A stretch of DNA of 64,000 bases from Sporosarcina sp. ANT_H38 (lineage in GTDB: Bacteria > Bacillota > Bacilli > Bacillales_A > Planococcaceae). Where the stretch lies: the NCBI RefSeq assembly GCF_008369195.1, contig NZ_VOBC01000004.1:329998-393997 (forward strand), given 5' to 3'. Below are positions 28,681-36,780 of this stretch, in pieces (the first letter of the stretch is position 1; each line of letters starts with the position of its first letter). Below the pieces are notes generated by a model that searched no databases, was not told where the DNA came from, and saw only the letters and a list, made by a program, of their open reading frames with translations. The position numbers were made by a program, and so were the translations under genes.

Positions 28681-28740
28681 GTAAAGGTAGCTTTACGTAA
28701 AGGTTACTTTACTATATTCAGGATGTCAAGCAACCTTTAC
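28681..28740 (-). promoter_or_regulatory. Three-site operator and promoter of the Xre pair
   Basis: GTAAAG-N4-CTTTAC occurs twice back to back (28681-28696 and 28697-28712). A third copy with one mismatch (GTCAAG-N4-CTTTAC) lies at 28725-28740. A minus-strand TTGACA (28724-28729) overlaps the third site, and the region 17 bp downstream overlaps the second. Binding there would block transcription of the Xre gene. Confidence 0.75.
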
Positions 28741-28802
28741 AAATTTCCTTTTAGAATCTTTCATAGTATAATGAATGAAATAGAGCGGAAAGGGTGAATT
28801 AT

Positions 28803-28988
28803 ATGAAAACATATAAACTAACAGCCTTCGAACCAACAGGAGCATTAATTACAGAAGAAACATTCACAGCCGAAACAGACGATGCAGCAAAAGTAAAAGG
28901 CCAAATAATGCTTGAAGAGAAAAGTCTACTCAAAAAAACACACCGCCTTGCTTCACCAGCTGGTAAGTTGTTATTGTTCCATTCTTGA
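28803..28988 (+). CDS. yhzD: YhzD-like small protein
   Basis: A 61-residue protein, 'MKTYKLTAFEPTGALI' at the start and 'HRLASPAGKLLLFHS' at the end, which I recognise as the YhzD family of Bacillales. It is short, soluble and without known function. The ATG at 28803 has GGAAAGGG about 8 nt upstream. Its place beside yhaPQ and yhaR agrees with B. subtilis. No terminator is visible; a family C repeat begins 12 nt downstream. Confidence 0.8.
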   Translation: MKTYKLTAFEPTGALITEETFTAETDDAAKVKGQIMLEEKSLLKKTHRLASPAGKLLLFHS

Positions 28989-29000
28989 ATAAATTTACGC

Positions 29001-29216
29001 TTATATATGTTGAACAAATGAATACCTATATTAACTAAGCGGAGGCGCCTTAAAGGGGTAGTCGAAGCCAACCGAACTGCGAAGGGTTCGGTTTGTATAA
29101 TTTCTGCGTCCTTTGCAGGAATTATACAATAAATGCAAAAGAGTAACTGGTAGGGCGGGAGGCATCCCCGAGCGCCGTAGCGAATTCAATGGAATACTTT
29201 ATTTCAACATATATAG
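29001..29216. repeat. Family C repeat with clear terminal inverted repeats
   Basis: This is the clearest copy. It begins 'TTATATATGTTGAACAAAT' and ends 'TTTATTTCAACATATATAG'. It has the conserved blocks 'AAGCGGAGGCGCCTTAA' and 'GCGCCGTAGCGAATTCAAT' inside each end. The core has two hairpins: CCGAAC/GTTCGG and TATAATT...AATTATA. No reading frame is kept. It lies between yhzD and mgsA. Confidence 0.75.
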
Positions 29217-29289
29217 ATGATCACTTATTCTGTAACCATAAACATAAAACAGGCCATTTCCATCATACAAATAGACGGGGTGTTGAGAA

Positions 29290-29694
29290 GTGAAAATCGC
29301 ATTAATTGCCCATGATGAAAAGAAAAATGAAATGGTGAATTTCACAATCGCCTACGAACACATCTTTTCGCAATACACATTATTTGCTACCGGTACAACT
29401 GGAAAAAGAATCATGGATGAGACTAATTTATCTGTAACACGACTTAATTCGGGACCTTTAGGTGGTGATCAGCAAATTGGTTCAATGATTGCAACTGGCG
29501 AACTGGACTTAATCTTATTTTTCCGAGATCCACTAACTGCTCAACCACATGAACCTGACGTCAGTGCTTTATTACGCCTTTGTGATGTCTTTGGTATCCC
29601 GCTCGCAACGAATATTGCAACGGCTGAGCTGTTAATCCGCGCTGTGGAAAAAGGATATTTTTCATGGCGTGAAATGCTGGATAAGTATAAATAA
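29290..29694 (+). CDS. mgsA: Methylglyoxal synthase MgsA
   Basis: A 134-residue enzyme that converts dihydroxyacetone phosphate to methylglyoxal and phosphate, a bypass of lower glycolysis. Visible family features are '[10 protein letters not shown]' at the start, the phosphate-binding 'ATGTTGK' near residue 35, '[13 protein letters not shown]' near residue 54 with the catalytic Asp, and 'LILFFRDPL' near residue 78. The start is GTG, after GGGGTG. In B. subtilis mgsA lies with dapB elsewhere; here it is a single gene between repeats, ended by a strong terminator. Confidence 0.95.
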   Translation: MKIALIAHDEKKNEMVNFTIAYEHIFSQYTLFATGTTGKRIMDETNLSVTRLNSGPLGGDQQIGSMIATGELDLILFFRDPLTAQPHEPDVSALLRLCDVFGIPLATNIATAELLIRAVEKGYFSWREMLDKYK

Positions 29695-29702
29695 CTTCAA
29701 AT

Positions 29703-29760
29703 TCAAATAAAAAATACCAAACATGTATCCGACTATGCAACGGATACATGTTTGGTATTT
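29703..29760. terminator. Strong bidirectional terminator after mgsA
   Basis: AAAAAATACCAAACATGTAT and its exact complement form a stem of over 20 bp around a short loop, with T-runs on both sides. Confidence 0.88.
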
Positions 29761-29785
29761 TTTATAAATGAAAGCGTTGGATCAA

Positions 29786-29929
29786 ATGTATACGTCCGTT
29801 CGTTATGACCGCCATGGAGCTTGTTATGCTCGCCACGGGTGCAGTTATGATCGGCATGAGCTCTATTATGCTCGGCACGGTTTCAATTATGATCGGCATC
29901 AGCCGTTTTATGACCGCCACATGTTTTAA
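29786..29929 (+). CDS. Hypothetical ORF of seven-residue repeats (YDRH-type)
   Basis: Six 21-bp units lie at about 29803-29928. A 47-codon frame opens at ATG 29786 and reads as heptads: 'YDRHGAC', 'YARHGCS', 'YDRHELY', 'YARHGFN', 'YDRHQPF', 'YDRHMF', stop. The period of 21 keeps the frame. There is no good ribosome site, and other frames on both strands are also open here, so coding is uncertain. The array may simply be a DNA repeat between mgsA and yhaR. If made, the peptide would be basic and aromatic. Confidence 0.25.
   Translation: MYTSVRYDRHGACYARHGCSYDRHELYYARHGFNYDRHQPFYDRHMF
29803..29928. repeat. Six 21-bp tandem repeats
   Basis: The consensus is TTATGAYCGSCAYG followed by 7 variable bases. 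Units alternate between ATCGGC/ACCGCC and CTCGGC/CTCGCC types, so they are diverged in a paired pattern. The array lies between the mgsA and yhaR terminators. Confidence 0.85.
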
Positions 29930-29965
29930 TTGCATAATAACCTTCGTTTAACTTATCTAATACAA

Positions 29966-30024
29966 AAAAGGCACTGATTCAGGATGGCGTAAAAAACTCA
30001 GCTTCCTAAATCAATGCCATATCA
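29966..30024 (-). terminator. Terminator of yhaR
   Basis: On the minus strand GGCATTGATTTAGGA pairs with TCCTGAATCAGTGCC across a 19-nt loop and is followed by TTTTTTG. Confidence 0.7.
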
Positions 30025-30032
30025 CTCAATAA

Positions 30033-30812
30033 TCATTTACCAATAAATTCAGGCTTACGTTTCCCTACAAATGCCTGAATACCTTCCAGGTGATCTGCTG
30101 TTTTACGCATTGCCACTTGTGCTTCGCTTTCCATTTCTAAAATACTTTCAAGTTCCTTCGTTTTTTGTGCGTGTAAAATATTCTTCGATGCAATCATTGC
30201 TGCAATTGGTGACGCTAGCAGTTTATGAGCAAACGCTTCGCCTCGTTCAGCACCTTTACCTTGCGCAGTCACTTCATCGATTAGTCCTTTTTCAAGTGCT
30301 TCTTGACCATTCATCACTTTTCCTGACCAAATGAGGCTTTTCGCTTGAGGCACACCCACGCGTTCTTTTAAAAAGAAATGACCTGCCCCGTCTGGAATTA
30401 GACCAATGCCAATGAAGTTCATCGCAAGTTTACTCTCTTCTTCCGCAATAATATAATCACATCCGAGTACAAGGCTAAACCCAAGTCCTGCCGCCGCGCC
30501 ATGGACGACCGCAATCGTAACTTGCGGTAATGTATAAAGTGCTTTTGCAAGGCGTGAAACGTCTACCATCACTGTACCAATATCCATTGGGCTATTCGGA
30601 TCTAGCATCGCTTTAATATCCCCACCCGCAGAAAATGCACGACCGGCCCCTTGGATAATCAAAACTTGAACTGACACATCACTTTTCAATTCTTCAAAGA
30701 CATCTGCAAGTTCCTTCATCATGACATTATCCATCGCGTTCATCGACGCAGGCCTATTCAAGGTAAGATGTGCTAGACGTCCCTCTTTTTTTAATTCGAC
30801 AGTTGAATACAT
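30033..30812 (-). CDS. yhaR: Enoyl-CoA hydratase/isomerase family protein YhaR
   Basis: A 259-residue crotonase-fold protein. The oxyanion-hole segments are 'GRAFSAGGDIKAM' near residue 60 and 'VVHGAAAGLGFSLVLGCDYI' near residue 98; the acidic position lies near 'GIGLIPDGAGHFF'. The reaction is hydration or isomerisation of an acyl-CoA, with unknown substrate. The ATG at 30812 is preferred, with AAGGGG upstream; the longer frame to 30851 lacks a ribosome site. In B. subtilis yhaR is next to yhaQ and hemZ, as here with insertions. Confidence 0.85.
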   Translation of the reverse strand: MYSTVELKKEGRLAHLTLNRPASMNAMDNVMMKELADVFEELKSDVSVQVLIIQGAGRAFSAGGDIKAMLDPNSPMDIGTVMVDVSRLAKALYTLPQVTIAVVHGAAAGLGFSLVLGCDYIIAEEESKLAMNFIGIGLIPDGAGHFFLKERVGVPQAKSLIWSGKVMNGQEALEKGLIDEVTAQGKGAERGEAFAHKLLASPIAAMIASKNILHAQKTKELESILEMESEAQVAMRKTADHLEGIQAFVGKRKPEFIGK

Positions 30813-30883
30813 AAAAAAACACCCCTTCGCAGAAAATGAATTACCATTCACTTCTTAGATTCGGTGTTTTTTCAATAAACCCT

Positions 30884-32392
30884 TTATTTATTTACTGTCT
30901 CCGGAAATATCGCGTCAAGATGAGCAAGTTTCTTCACGATGGAATCTTCATACGTCAGGATATAAGCTGCTGGATCTTTCGGATTATAGAACTGCGTAAT
31001 TTTCCCCGTTTCAGGGTCAATGAACTTACTTGAAGCCCCGCATCCTACTCCAATGATTGTCTGTACCTCTTCCATAATAATAATATTATAGATACTTTCT
31101 TCACCGGGCTTTGCGTAGCCGACATTTTCTAAGTTACCTAAAATATTCTTTTGGCGGTACAAGTAGTATGGTTCATAGCCATTTGCAGCGTTCCACTCTT
31201 CTCCAAGCTTCATCATCTGCTCGACTGTTTCACGATCGGCGACTTTGTATTTATCTTTATTGCGGGTCATTTCAGAAGCCCGTTTGAATGATAATGTATG
31301 AACTGTCAGCGATTCAGGTTGCATTTTTTCAGTCTCAGCAAGTGAATGCTTGAATTCTTCCATTCCCTCATTTGGCAAACCAATGATGAGATCCATATTG
31401 ATATTTTTCATCCCCATATCGCGGGACAGCCAGAACTTATCGACTGTTTCTTGGACAGTATGATGACGACCGATTGCTTTCAGTGTTTCATCTGTGTAGG
31501 ATTGTGGATTGACACTTATCCGGTCAATTCCCCATTTTTTCAGCACATCGATTTTCGCAGGCGTAATCGTATCAGGACGACCCGCTTCTACCGTAATTTC
31601 TCTGACTTTATCCATGTTCGGGAATGAAGCGTACATAGTTTCATACAGTGCGTCCATTTCTTCCGCCTCAATAGATGTTGGTGTTCCTCCACCAAAGTAA
31701 ATCGTCGTAATGGCCATGTCTCGCTCTGTTAGCCATTTCCCCATTTCGCGGATTTCGTCATGCAATCCATCTAGGAATGTTTCAACTCGTCCACTTTTAC
31801 GATTAATTGCATAGGCTGGGAACGTGCAATATGCACATTTCGTTGGGCAAAATGGAATACCGATATAAATACTTACTTCATTTTCTAATTCATGTAAATC
31901 AGGCACAGTTCGTAACTGTACATTCGCTATTTTTGCTAGAAGTTTACTTTTTTCATTCGACAGTCGATGGCTATCCATTAGTAGCTGCTGAGCCTCTTCC
32001 GAACTGTGTCCTTCACGGCGATATTTATGGTACAGTTTCATCGGACGGATCCCTGTTAAAATTCCCCAGGATTGACGCATCCCCGTAGCCTGTTCAAGCG
32101 TTTCAAGGAAGACGTGTGAATAAATTCGCTTTAACTGCCGAGTTATTACTTTATCATCGTCGGTTTCTTCTTTCTCAGAAAACTCAGCAGAATATTCAAC
32201 GCCATCCCACATTAGGATTGCCTTCCCGACAAGTTGTCCATCTAGCGTCCGATCCAACGTCAATTTTGCTTGGATCGCTCCCTCTTCATCCTCATCAACG
32301 ATTTTTGATTGTTCAAAGAAAAGGTTTGCAAGATGCGTAAACATCCTAATCCAGCCCTGTTCAAAGTTTTCTTTCATGACGATTTTTTGCAT
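30884..32392 (-). CDS. hemZ: Coproporphyrinogen dehydrogenase-like radical SAM protein HemZ
   Basis: A 502-residue HemN-family radical SAM enzyme. The cluster motif C-x3-C-x2-C is 'CPTKCAYCTF' near residue 183, preceded by 'YIGIPF'; 'YFGGGTPTS' near residue 250 and the HemN C-terminal domain follow. HemZ is the B. subtilis homologue of oxygen-independent coproporphyrinogen III oxidase, though its true activity is debated. An N-terminal domain of about 165 residues is typical of HemZ and absent from HemN. The ribosome site is weak for this start; an ATG five codons on is possible. Confidence 0.9.
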   Translation of the reverse strand: MQKIVMKENFEQGWIRMFTHLANLFFEQSKIVDEDEEGAIQAKLTLDRTLDGQLVGKAILMWDGVEYSAEFSEKEETDDDKVITRQLKRIYSHVFLETLEQATGMRQSWGILTGIRPMKLYHKYRREGHSSEEAQQLLMDSHRLSNEKSKLLAKIANVQLRTVPDLHELENEVSIYIGIPFCPTKCAYCTFPAYAINRKSGRVETFLDGLHDEIREMGKWLTERDMAITTIYFGGGTPTSIEAEEMDALYETMYASFPNMDKVREITVEAGRPDTITPAKIDVLKKWGIDRISVNPQSYTDETLKAIGRHHTVQETVDKFWLSRDMGMKNINMDLIIGLPNEGMEEFKHSLAETEKMQPESLTVHTLSFKRASEMTRNKDKYKVADRETVEQMMKLGEEWNAANGYEPYYLYRQKNILGNLENVGYAKPGEESIYNIIIMEEVQTIIGVGCGASSKFIDPETGKITQFYNPKDPAAYILTYEDSIVKKLAHLDAIFPETVNK

Positions 32393-32482
32393 TGTGAATA
32401 CCCAACTTTCTATTAATAAATCCGAAATTTTTTCTTAAGAAGAACATAAAATCATTATAGCAAATTTACGCAGTTAAAGAAG

Positions 32483-32506
32483 AAAAACCGGCCTAGGCCG
32501 GTTTTT
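32483..32506 (-). terminator. Terminator of yheA
   Basis: The perfect palindrome AAAAACCGGCCTAGGCCGG is closed by TTTTT and overlaps the yheA stop codon. It separates yheA from hemZ. Confidence 0.75.
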
Positions 32507-32852
32507 AGATGGATTCGTATAATTGTTGTACTGGTTTCATGAGTACACGGTTTACTTCTTCGATCAAACCGCTCAATTTCATTTCTGATTCAAGCATTTT
32601 CATAATTTTAGGGTTTTGCTGAGCAAGTTGTGCAGTTTTTTGAGCATATTCAAGTTCTTCAGCGACTGGTTCTTCACCTTGCATCTGTTTTTCCTGAAGG
32701 CTCAATTGGATTTTACGGAAGCTCTTGAATAACGCTAATGCATCCTCATCTGCTTTTACTTCTTCTACTGCTTGTTGTACTTCTAAAAATTCTTCCGTTT
32801 TCCGGAATGTTGCTTCCAATTTGTTTAAATCGTCATAGATATTCACTGTCAT
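32505..32852 (-). CDS. yheA: YlbF/YmcA-family protein YheA
   Basis: A 115-residue all-helical protein of the YlbF/YmcA family: 'MTVNIYDDLNKLEATFRKTE' then 'ADEDALALFKSFRKIQ' (residues 34-49). Relatives YmcA, YlbF and YaaT act together on RNase Y and phosphorelay control; YheA itself has no assigned role. It follows yheB by 11 nt, the B. subtilis yheB-yheA order, with AGGAGG before the ATG. It is a cytoplasmic protein. Confidence 0.88.
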   Translation of the reverse strand: MTVNIYDDLNKLEATFRKTEEFLEVQQAVEEVKADEDALALFKSFRKIQLSLQEKQMQGEEPVAEELEYAQKTAQLAQQNPKIMKMLESEMKLSGLIEEVNRVLMKPVQQLYESI

Positions 32853-32863
32853 TTAAAGTCCTC

Positions 32864-34012
32864 CTAGGATAAATTTGTTGCAAAGACGATAAGGCCCTGA
32901 ACAATTCCAATCAAACCGCCCAGAAATGCTCCAAGTATGGTGATCATCTTGAATTCGCGCCTTGAAATGCCAAGCACTAGATCTTCCAGTATTGCTACTG
33001 GAAACGCATCGACCTGCTCTCTAACCATATCATCTAATTTAAGTTTGTGAAGCGATATCTCCATTTGTTTTTCTGCCTGCTTGAATGCAAAGCTAGTCAG
33101 TGTCGGTGTCAGATTAACAGCTGTCCATTCCGCCCCTGCAGGCCAATAATCCTGTATTGTCTTATTCAAACGAGCTTCTAGTACAAGTTCTTTTTTTGCA
33201 TAAGATCGGACCGAATCGAATAATCCATCCCAATCAAATCCTCCAAGAAGTTCGTCAACGGGACGTTTTTGAAGCTTTTCCCATTCATTAAGTATAATTG
33301 TATTCACAAGATCATATGTCCCTGATGCAGCGACAAATTTCAGTGCTTCACGCTGGATTTTTCCAACAAGCGATTCAGACTCTCCAAAAAACATATTTAC
33401 CATACTTCCAAGTGTCCCTTTTGATGCTAGGAAATCATCAATCATTTTGCGGAACATTTCTTTTCCTTCATCTGATTCAAAGTAGGCTTCCGACCTGCCT
33501 AAAATGTAGGTTGTTATGGCTGGAATGCGCCCTGCAGCTTCTACCCGCCACTTTTGCGGTAGCACCTCTTCTACCGATCCCGTCGTCAGTTTTGCACGGA
33601 CGGCGTTAAGCTGGGTATCGAGTACTTCCAACACTTTCCGCTCTGCTTTCTCTGCAACATTCGTCGCGCCGGCAGTATCTAGCCAGTCATTCAATGTTTT
33701 TTCAGAGTGAAGGATATGCTGCTCAAGTTTTTGTTGGAGAAAATTCTCTGCTTTCTTTTCCATGTCAGGTGTCAAAAACTTCTTCCGGAACGTTTCCGGT
33801 GTTAATAAATAATTCGTTACCGTCTTACCGAGTTGCATTGCCAGTTCATCGCGCCGTTTTGGTATCAAACCCGGCGTGAATGGCACGCGCCATTTCCCGA
33901 TATATTTCGCTTCATGAGGCCTGAACAGCATTTTAATCGCTAGATGATTTGTAAGTCCACCGATTAGTGCACCAATTAAAGCCATGAATAACAATGTCCA
34001 TAAGAAACCCAT
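32864..34012 (-). CDS. yheB: DUF445 membrane protein YheB
   Basis: A 382-residue protein with a transmembrane helix at each end (residues 4-25 and about 355-380), bracketing a long helical domain. The N-terminal signature 'GGLTNHLAIKMLFRPHEAKY' and 'PFTPGLIPKRRDELA' are typical of DUF445. The function is unknown; a UPF0754 role in the cell envelope has been suggested by annotation. The ATG at 34012 is chosen since AAAGGTG lies 8 nt upstream. It forms a two-gene unit with yheA. Confidence 0.88.
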   Translation of the reverse strand: MGFLWTLLFMALIGALIGGLTNHLAIKMLFRPHEAKYIGKWRVPFTPGLIPKRRDELAMQLGKTVTNYLLTPETFRKKFLTPDMEKKAENFLQQKLEQHILHSEKTLNDWLDTAGATNVAEKAERKVLEVLDTQLNAVRAKLTTGSVEEVLPQKWRVEAAGRIPAITTYILGRSEAYFESDEGKEMFRKMIDDFLASKGTLGSMVNMFFGESESLVGKIQREALKFVAASGTYDLVNTIILNEWEKLQKRPVDELLGGFDWDGLFDSVRSYAKKELVLEARLNKTIQDYWPAGAEWTAVNLTPTLTSFAFKQAEKQMEISLHKLKLDDMVREQVDAFPVAILEDLVLGISRREFKMITILGAFLGGLIGIVQGLIVFATNLS

Positions 34013-34084
34013 ACGCTTCACCTTTTTCCGTATCGTTAAGTCTTAATTATAACAGAACTAAACCGAACGGAAAAATCCAAAGGC

Positions 34085-34477
34085 TTATCTAAGCGCGTTG
34101 TACATTGTAGACATGCGAATAGCATGTTCCATTTCATCATTCATGGCGATGAAAAACGGATTGTAGGCCTGCTGAAATGGAACGGTCAGCAGCATTTCCT
34201 TATACGTTTCAACTCCCTCAAGCTCATTCACCAATGCCCGCTGAACACACTCTTTTAAGTTATAACAAGGCAACGGTCTCTTTGGATTTGGTACAAACGT
34301 CCCCGTCATCATATAATAGAGCTGTTGAAACATTTCATAATGGCTTTTTTCATCTTCATACATATGTTGAAGGAAATCTTGCCAAAGTGGATCATTCGTC
34401 ATACCGTGCATTGATTTATAAAAATAATAATCTCTGTACTCATCTTCGATGGCCTGCTTTAATTTATCAACAAACAA
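34085..34477 (-). CDS. Ferritin-like domain protein
   Basis: A 130-residue four-helix-bundle protein. Candidate metal ligands are spaced as in ferritin-like families: 'EDEYRDYYFYKSM' near residue 11, 'YEDEKSHYEMFQQ' near residue 40, 'NELEGVETYKEM' near residue 84 and 'NDEMEHAIRMS' near residue 113. No rubredoxin domain is present, so it is not a full rubrerythrin. The TTG at 34477 is preceded by AAGGGTG. It is monocistronic between yheB and the divergent yheE. Its substrate is unknown; iron handling or oxidant defence is the family precedent. Confidence 0.8.
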   Translation of the reverse strand: MFVDKLKQAIEDEYRDYYFYKSMHGMTNDPLWQDFLQHMYEDEKSHYEMFQQLYYMMTGTFVPNPKRPLPCYNLKECVQRALVNELEGVETYKEMLLTVPFQQAYNPFFIAMNDEMEHAIRMSTMYNALR

Positions 34478-34548
34478 GTCAGCACCCTTTCGCTTTCTTT
34501 TATTGATATTATGCGGTCGGGTAGCGTCTTATGAGAGGAGTTAATGAC

Positions 34549-34752
34549 ATGCTGCAACATTTTAGCTTTAAACCGATGTTTGACAATACACAATTACCGG
34601 GCTGGACATTCTCATTTTTCTTCCGTAATACAAGGTACACCGGTGACTATTTACCTGAAGGTGTTATTGTTTGGACAGGAGAAACGCCACCCGAAGAAGA
34701 CAATTTAAAAAAAATGATTCATGAATTGATGATTTTTCATGTCTATGATTGA
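34549..34752 (+). CDS. yheE: YheE-family small protein (DUF5342)
   Basis: A 67-residue protein starting 'MLQHFSFKPMFDNTQLPGW' and ending 'MIHELMIFHVYD', which matches the YheE family of Bacillales. The role is unknown. I start at 34549, where GAGGAG lies about 9 nt upstream; a start 18 nt earlier overlaps that site. The gene is divergent from the ferritin-like gene and precedes another small gene, 53 nt downstream. Confidence 0.82.
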   Translation: MLQHFSFKPMFDNTQLPGWTFSFFFRNTRYTGDYLPEGVIVWTGETPPEEDNLKKMIHELMIFHVYD

Positions 34753-34805
34753 TTCGTGAAAACTTCGGGAATACTGTCCTTTATGACGTATTAAGGAGGC
34801 GCAGT

Positions 34806-34958
34806 ATGAATAAAGAAAAATCCCCTGAAGAGTTGCGTAAAGAAAAGGAACAGTTAAAAGTACAAGATCAGAAAACTGAAAATATCTTTGAAGATAAAAG
34901 CCGAGTTCCTAACGAGCAAAATGCTTGGAAAGAAACGCAATTCAAAAGAGGCGAATAA
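34806..34958 (+). CDS. Small charged hydrophilic protein
   Basis: A 50-residue protein, highly charged with K and E ('SPEELRKEKEQLKVQ'), no hydrophobic segment and low complexity. AAGGAGG stands 7 nt before the ATG at 34806, and a strong terminator follows, so expression is likely. It resembles in composition the small intrinsically disordered spore or stress proteins of Bacillales, but I cannot assign it to a family. Confidence 0.6.
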   Translation: MNKEKSPEELRKEKEQLKVQDQKTENIFEDKSRVPNEQNAWKETQFKRGE

Positions 34959-34961
34959 CAA

Positions 34962-34998
34962 AACTCCCTGCATCTCATATGCAGGGAGTTTTGTTATT
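34962..34998. terminator. Bidirectional terminator
   Basis: AACAAAACTCCCTGCAT and ATGCAGGGAGTTTTGTT form a long stem with T-runs in both directions, between two convergent small genes. Confidence 0.85.
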
Positions 34999-35221
34999 CT
35001 ACTTTCCTCGTTTCCTCTATGCCAACCATGTGTCTTGTATCCTCTTCCAAATATTTGTTGCTGTTCGTGTCATTTGTTCCCCGCGTCATATCGTCATATG
35101 GCGTAAACATATTTCCCGATTTCTTCTTATTAAAAAGAGTCTTGTAGATTGAAATACCGATTAATAGCATACCTCCCAGTCCTAACGCAATGGAAACAAC
35201 AGCTACAATCGTAATGCCCAT
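34994..35221 (-). CDS. Small single-pass membrane protein
   Basis: A 75-residue protein with one N-terminal membrane helix (residues 2-24, 'ITIVAVVSIALGLGGMLLI') and a polar tail with several N, D and T residues. AAAGGGAG precedes the ATG at 35221; the frame upstream overlaps the MFS gene and is not used. It ends in the shared terminator. It lies 44 nt after the MFS transporter gene and could be cotranscribed. I cannot name a family with confidence. Confidence 0.6.
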   Translation of the reverse strand: MGITIVAVVSIALGLGGMLLIGISIYKTLFNKKKSGNMFTPYDDMTRGTNDTNSNKYLEEDTRHMVGIEETRKVE

Positions 35222-35265
35222 AAGAACACTCCCTTTTTGCCCATTATACCACCAACAAATCAGAT

Positions 35266-36549
35266 TCATCTGACAGCTCTTTCCCCCGACAACTTTCTTC
35301 TGCCAAAAATGAAATAATAGTAAGTCGAAGAAACAACATAAAGACCAGCTGTGATAGTGAATGCATAGGCATATCCCCAATACGAACCACTCGCTATAAC
35401 GAGTCCTGCCGCAACAGGACCCATGGTTGCCCATCCAATATTAAACACAGTTTGGTTCACAGAGTTAGCAAGCCCTTTGTATTTATCTGCCACAATTTCC
35501 ATTGCGATAGCACTTTGAATCGGGTTCCCTGCATTCATAAGTGCTTGTCGCATTAGGAATCCGAGCGAAGCAAGAAAAAGTGATGTCGTATAAGCCGTTA
35601 ACAGCAAAAACGGAATCGACAGCACCTGGAATAGGATTAGTGCTTTCACTTTCCCTACCCTTGTTACGAGGGCTGGACCAATCAGCATAGCTACTGCCGT
35701 CATTGCAGATCCGAGTGATAGAATAAGACCAATATAAGCATTCGAAGCATCAAATCGGTTTGAGAAATATAAATTCAAGTACGGTACGACAAGACCAGAG
35801 CCGAATCCAATCAGTAAACTTGCAAATGAAAAGTGGAAAATAAGAACGATATTCCGTCTGAAGCTGCTGTCGACTTTCTCCACCTCTTGCTCTGCCGGTT
35901 CAAAAGTCGGTATCTTCACATGCACCCGTTCAGGTGGCTTATTTTGAAGTTTAAATAAGGGGAGTAAACCAATCATGAAAATAGTTGCACCGGTCAGCAG
36001 CGCCCAACGAATCGCTTCAGCTGCATCGAAAGCCAAAAATACTTCTAGTACATCTGCAATAACGCCACCTAGTAAACTGCCAATAACATTCGCAACCGTC
36101 ATTAGAGCAAAGTGAATACTGAACATGTGGACCCGCTCTGCAGACTTAGAATTTTCGGCAAGGAACGGAACGCCCGAAACTTGCACGAATGCCATGAATA
36201 ATCCAGTCAGGAACGCTGCATAAATAATTGGCGTTTCAGCAACGACGACACTTCGGTAAAACAATGTCATTCCTCCGAAAATTGCACCACCGACTATCAT
36301 CCATTTGCGACCGAACTTATCACTTAAAAATCCAGCTGGAACGAGCATAATTGCCGATGCCAGCGCTGTCATCGAGATGACCTTTCCGTTGATGGTTTCA
36401 GGCATACCAAGCTCTTTTATATAGAGATTGTACATGACCATAAATACACCCATCCCTATCTGGATGAGCACATTCGCAAGCATGAATAGCCTGACGTTTT
36501 TATTGAATGAAGAAATTTTCATCTTCCAATCCGCAAACCATTTCCCCAT
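35266..36549 (-). CDS. Major facilitator superfamily transporter
   Basis: A 427-residue protein with twelve predicted membrane helices in two halves and a charged central loop near residue 205 ('FEPAEQEVEKVDSSFRRN'). The MFS motif A appears as 'GFLSDKFGRKWMIVGG' between helices 2 and 3. No substrate-specific signature is evident; drug/proton antiport or sugar transport are both possible. The ATG at 36549 has GTAGGA before it. It is upstream of the 75-aa membrane gene. Confidence 0.8.
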   Translation of the reverse strand: MGKWFADWKMKISSFNKNVRLFMLANVLIQIGMGVFMVMYNLYIKELGMPETINGKVISMTALASAIMLVPAGFLSDKFGRKWMIVGGAIFGGMTLFYRSVVVAETPIIYAAFLTGLFMAFVQVSGVPFLAENSKSAERVHMFSIHFALMTVANVIGSLLGGVIADVLEVFLAFDAAEAIRWALLTGATIFMIGLLPLFKLQNKPPERVHVKIPTFEPAEQEVEKVDSSFRRNIVLIFHFSFASLLIGFGSGLVVPYLNLYFSNRFDASNAYIGLILSLGSAMTAVAMLIGPALVTRVGKVKALILFQVLSIPFLLLTAYTTSLFLASLGFLMRQALMNAGNPIQSAIAMEIVADKYKGLANSVNQTVFNIGWATMGPVAAGLVIASGSYWGYAYAFTITAGLYVVSSTYYYFIFGRRKLSGERAVR

Positions 36550-36610
36550 GCTATTCCTACTTTCCATACGAGATACTTCGTCACTCTAAATATACGTCTT
36601 TCAGAATAGT

Positions 36611-36765
36611 TTTTCAACTACATAAATGTACAAATAAAATTCCATTCAACCCGCTCAGGCGCTTTGGGGATGCCTCCCGTCATAAGCCAGTCAGAAAACC
36701 ACTGCCAGTCTTATGGCTACGGCTGCCACTAAGAAGGCGCCTTCGCTAGTTCAGCTTAAGTATTT
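36611..36765. repeat. Family C repeat copy
   Basis: It begins 'TTTTTCAACTACATAAATG', carries 'GGCGCTTTGGGGATGCCTCC', a hairpin ATAAG...CTTAT and 'AAGGCGCCTTCGCTAGTT'. It lies next to the transposase remnant, between an MFS gene and yheH. Confidence 0.65.
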
Positions 36766-36780
36766 TAGCTAAATCAAAAA

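Noticed and set aside
34994..35434. 146-residue version of the small membrane protein
   Set aside because: The upstream half lies inside the MFS gene and is Cys/Trp-rich shadow sequence; the ATG at 35221 has the ribosome site.
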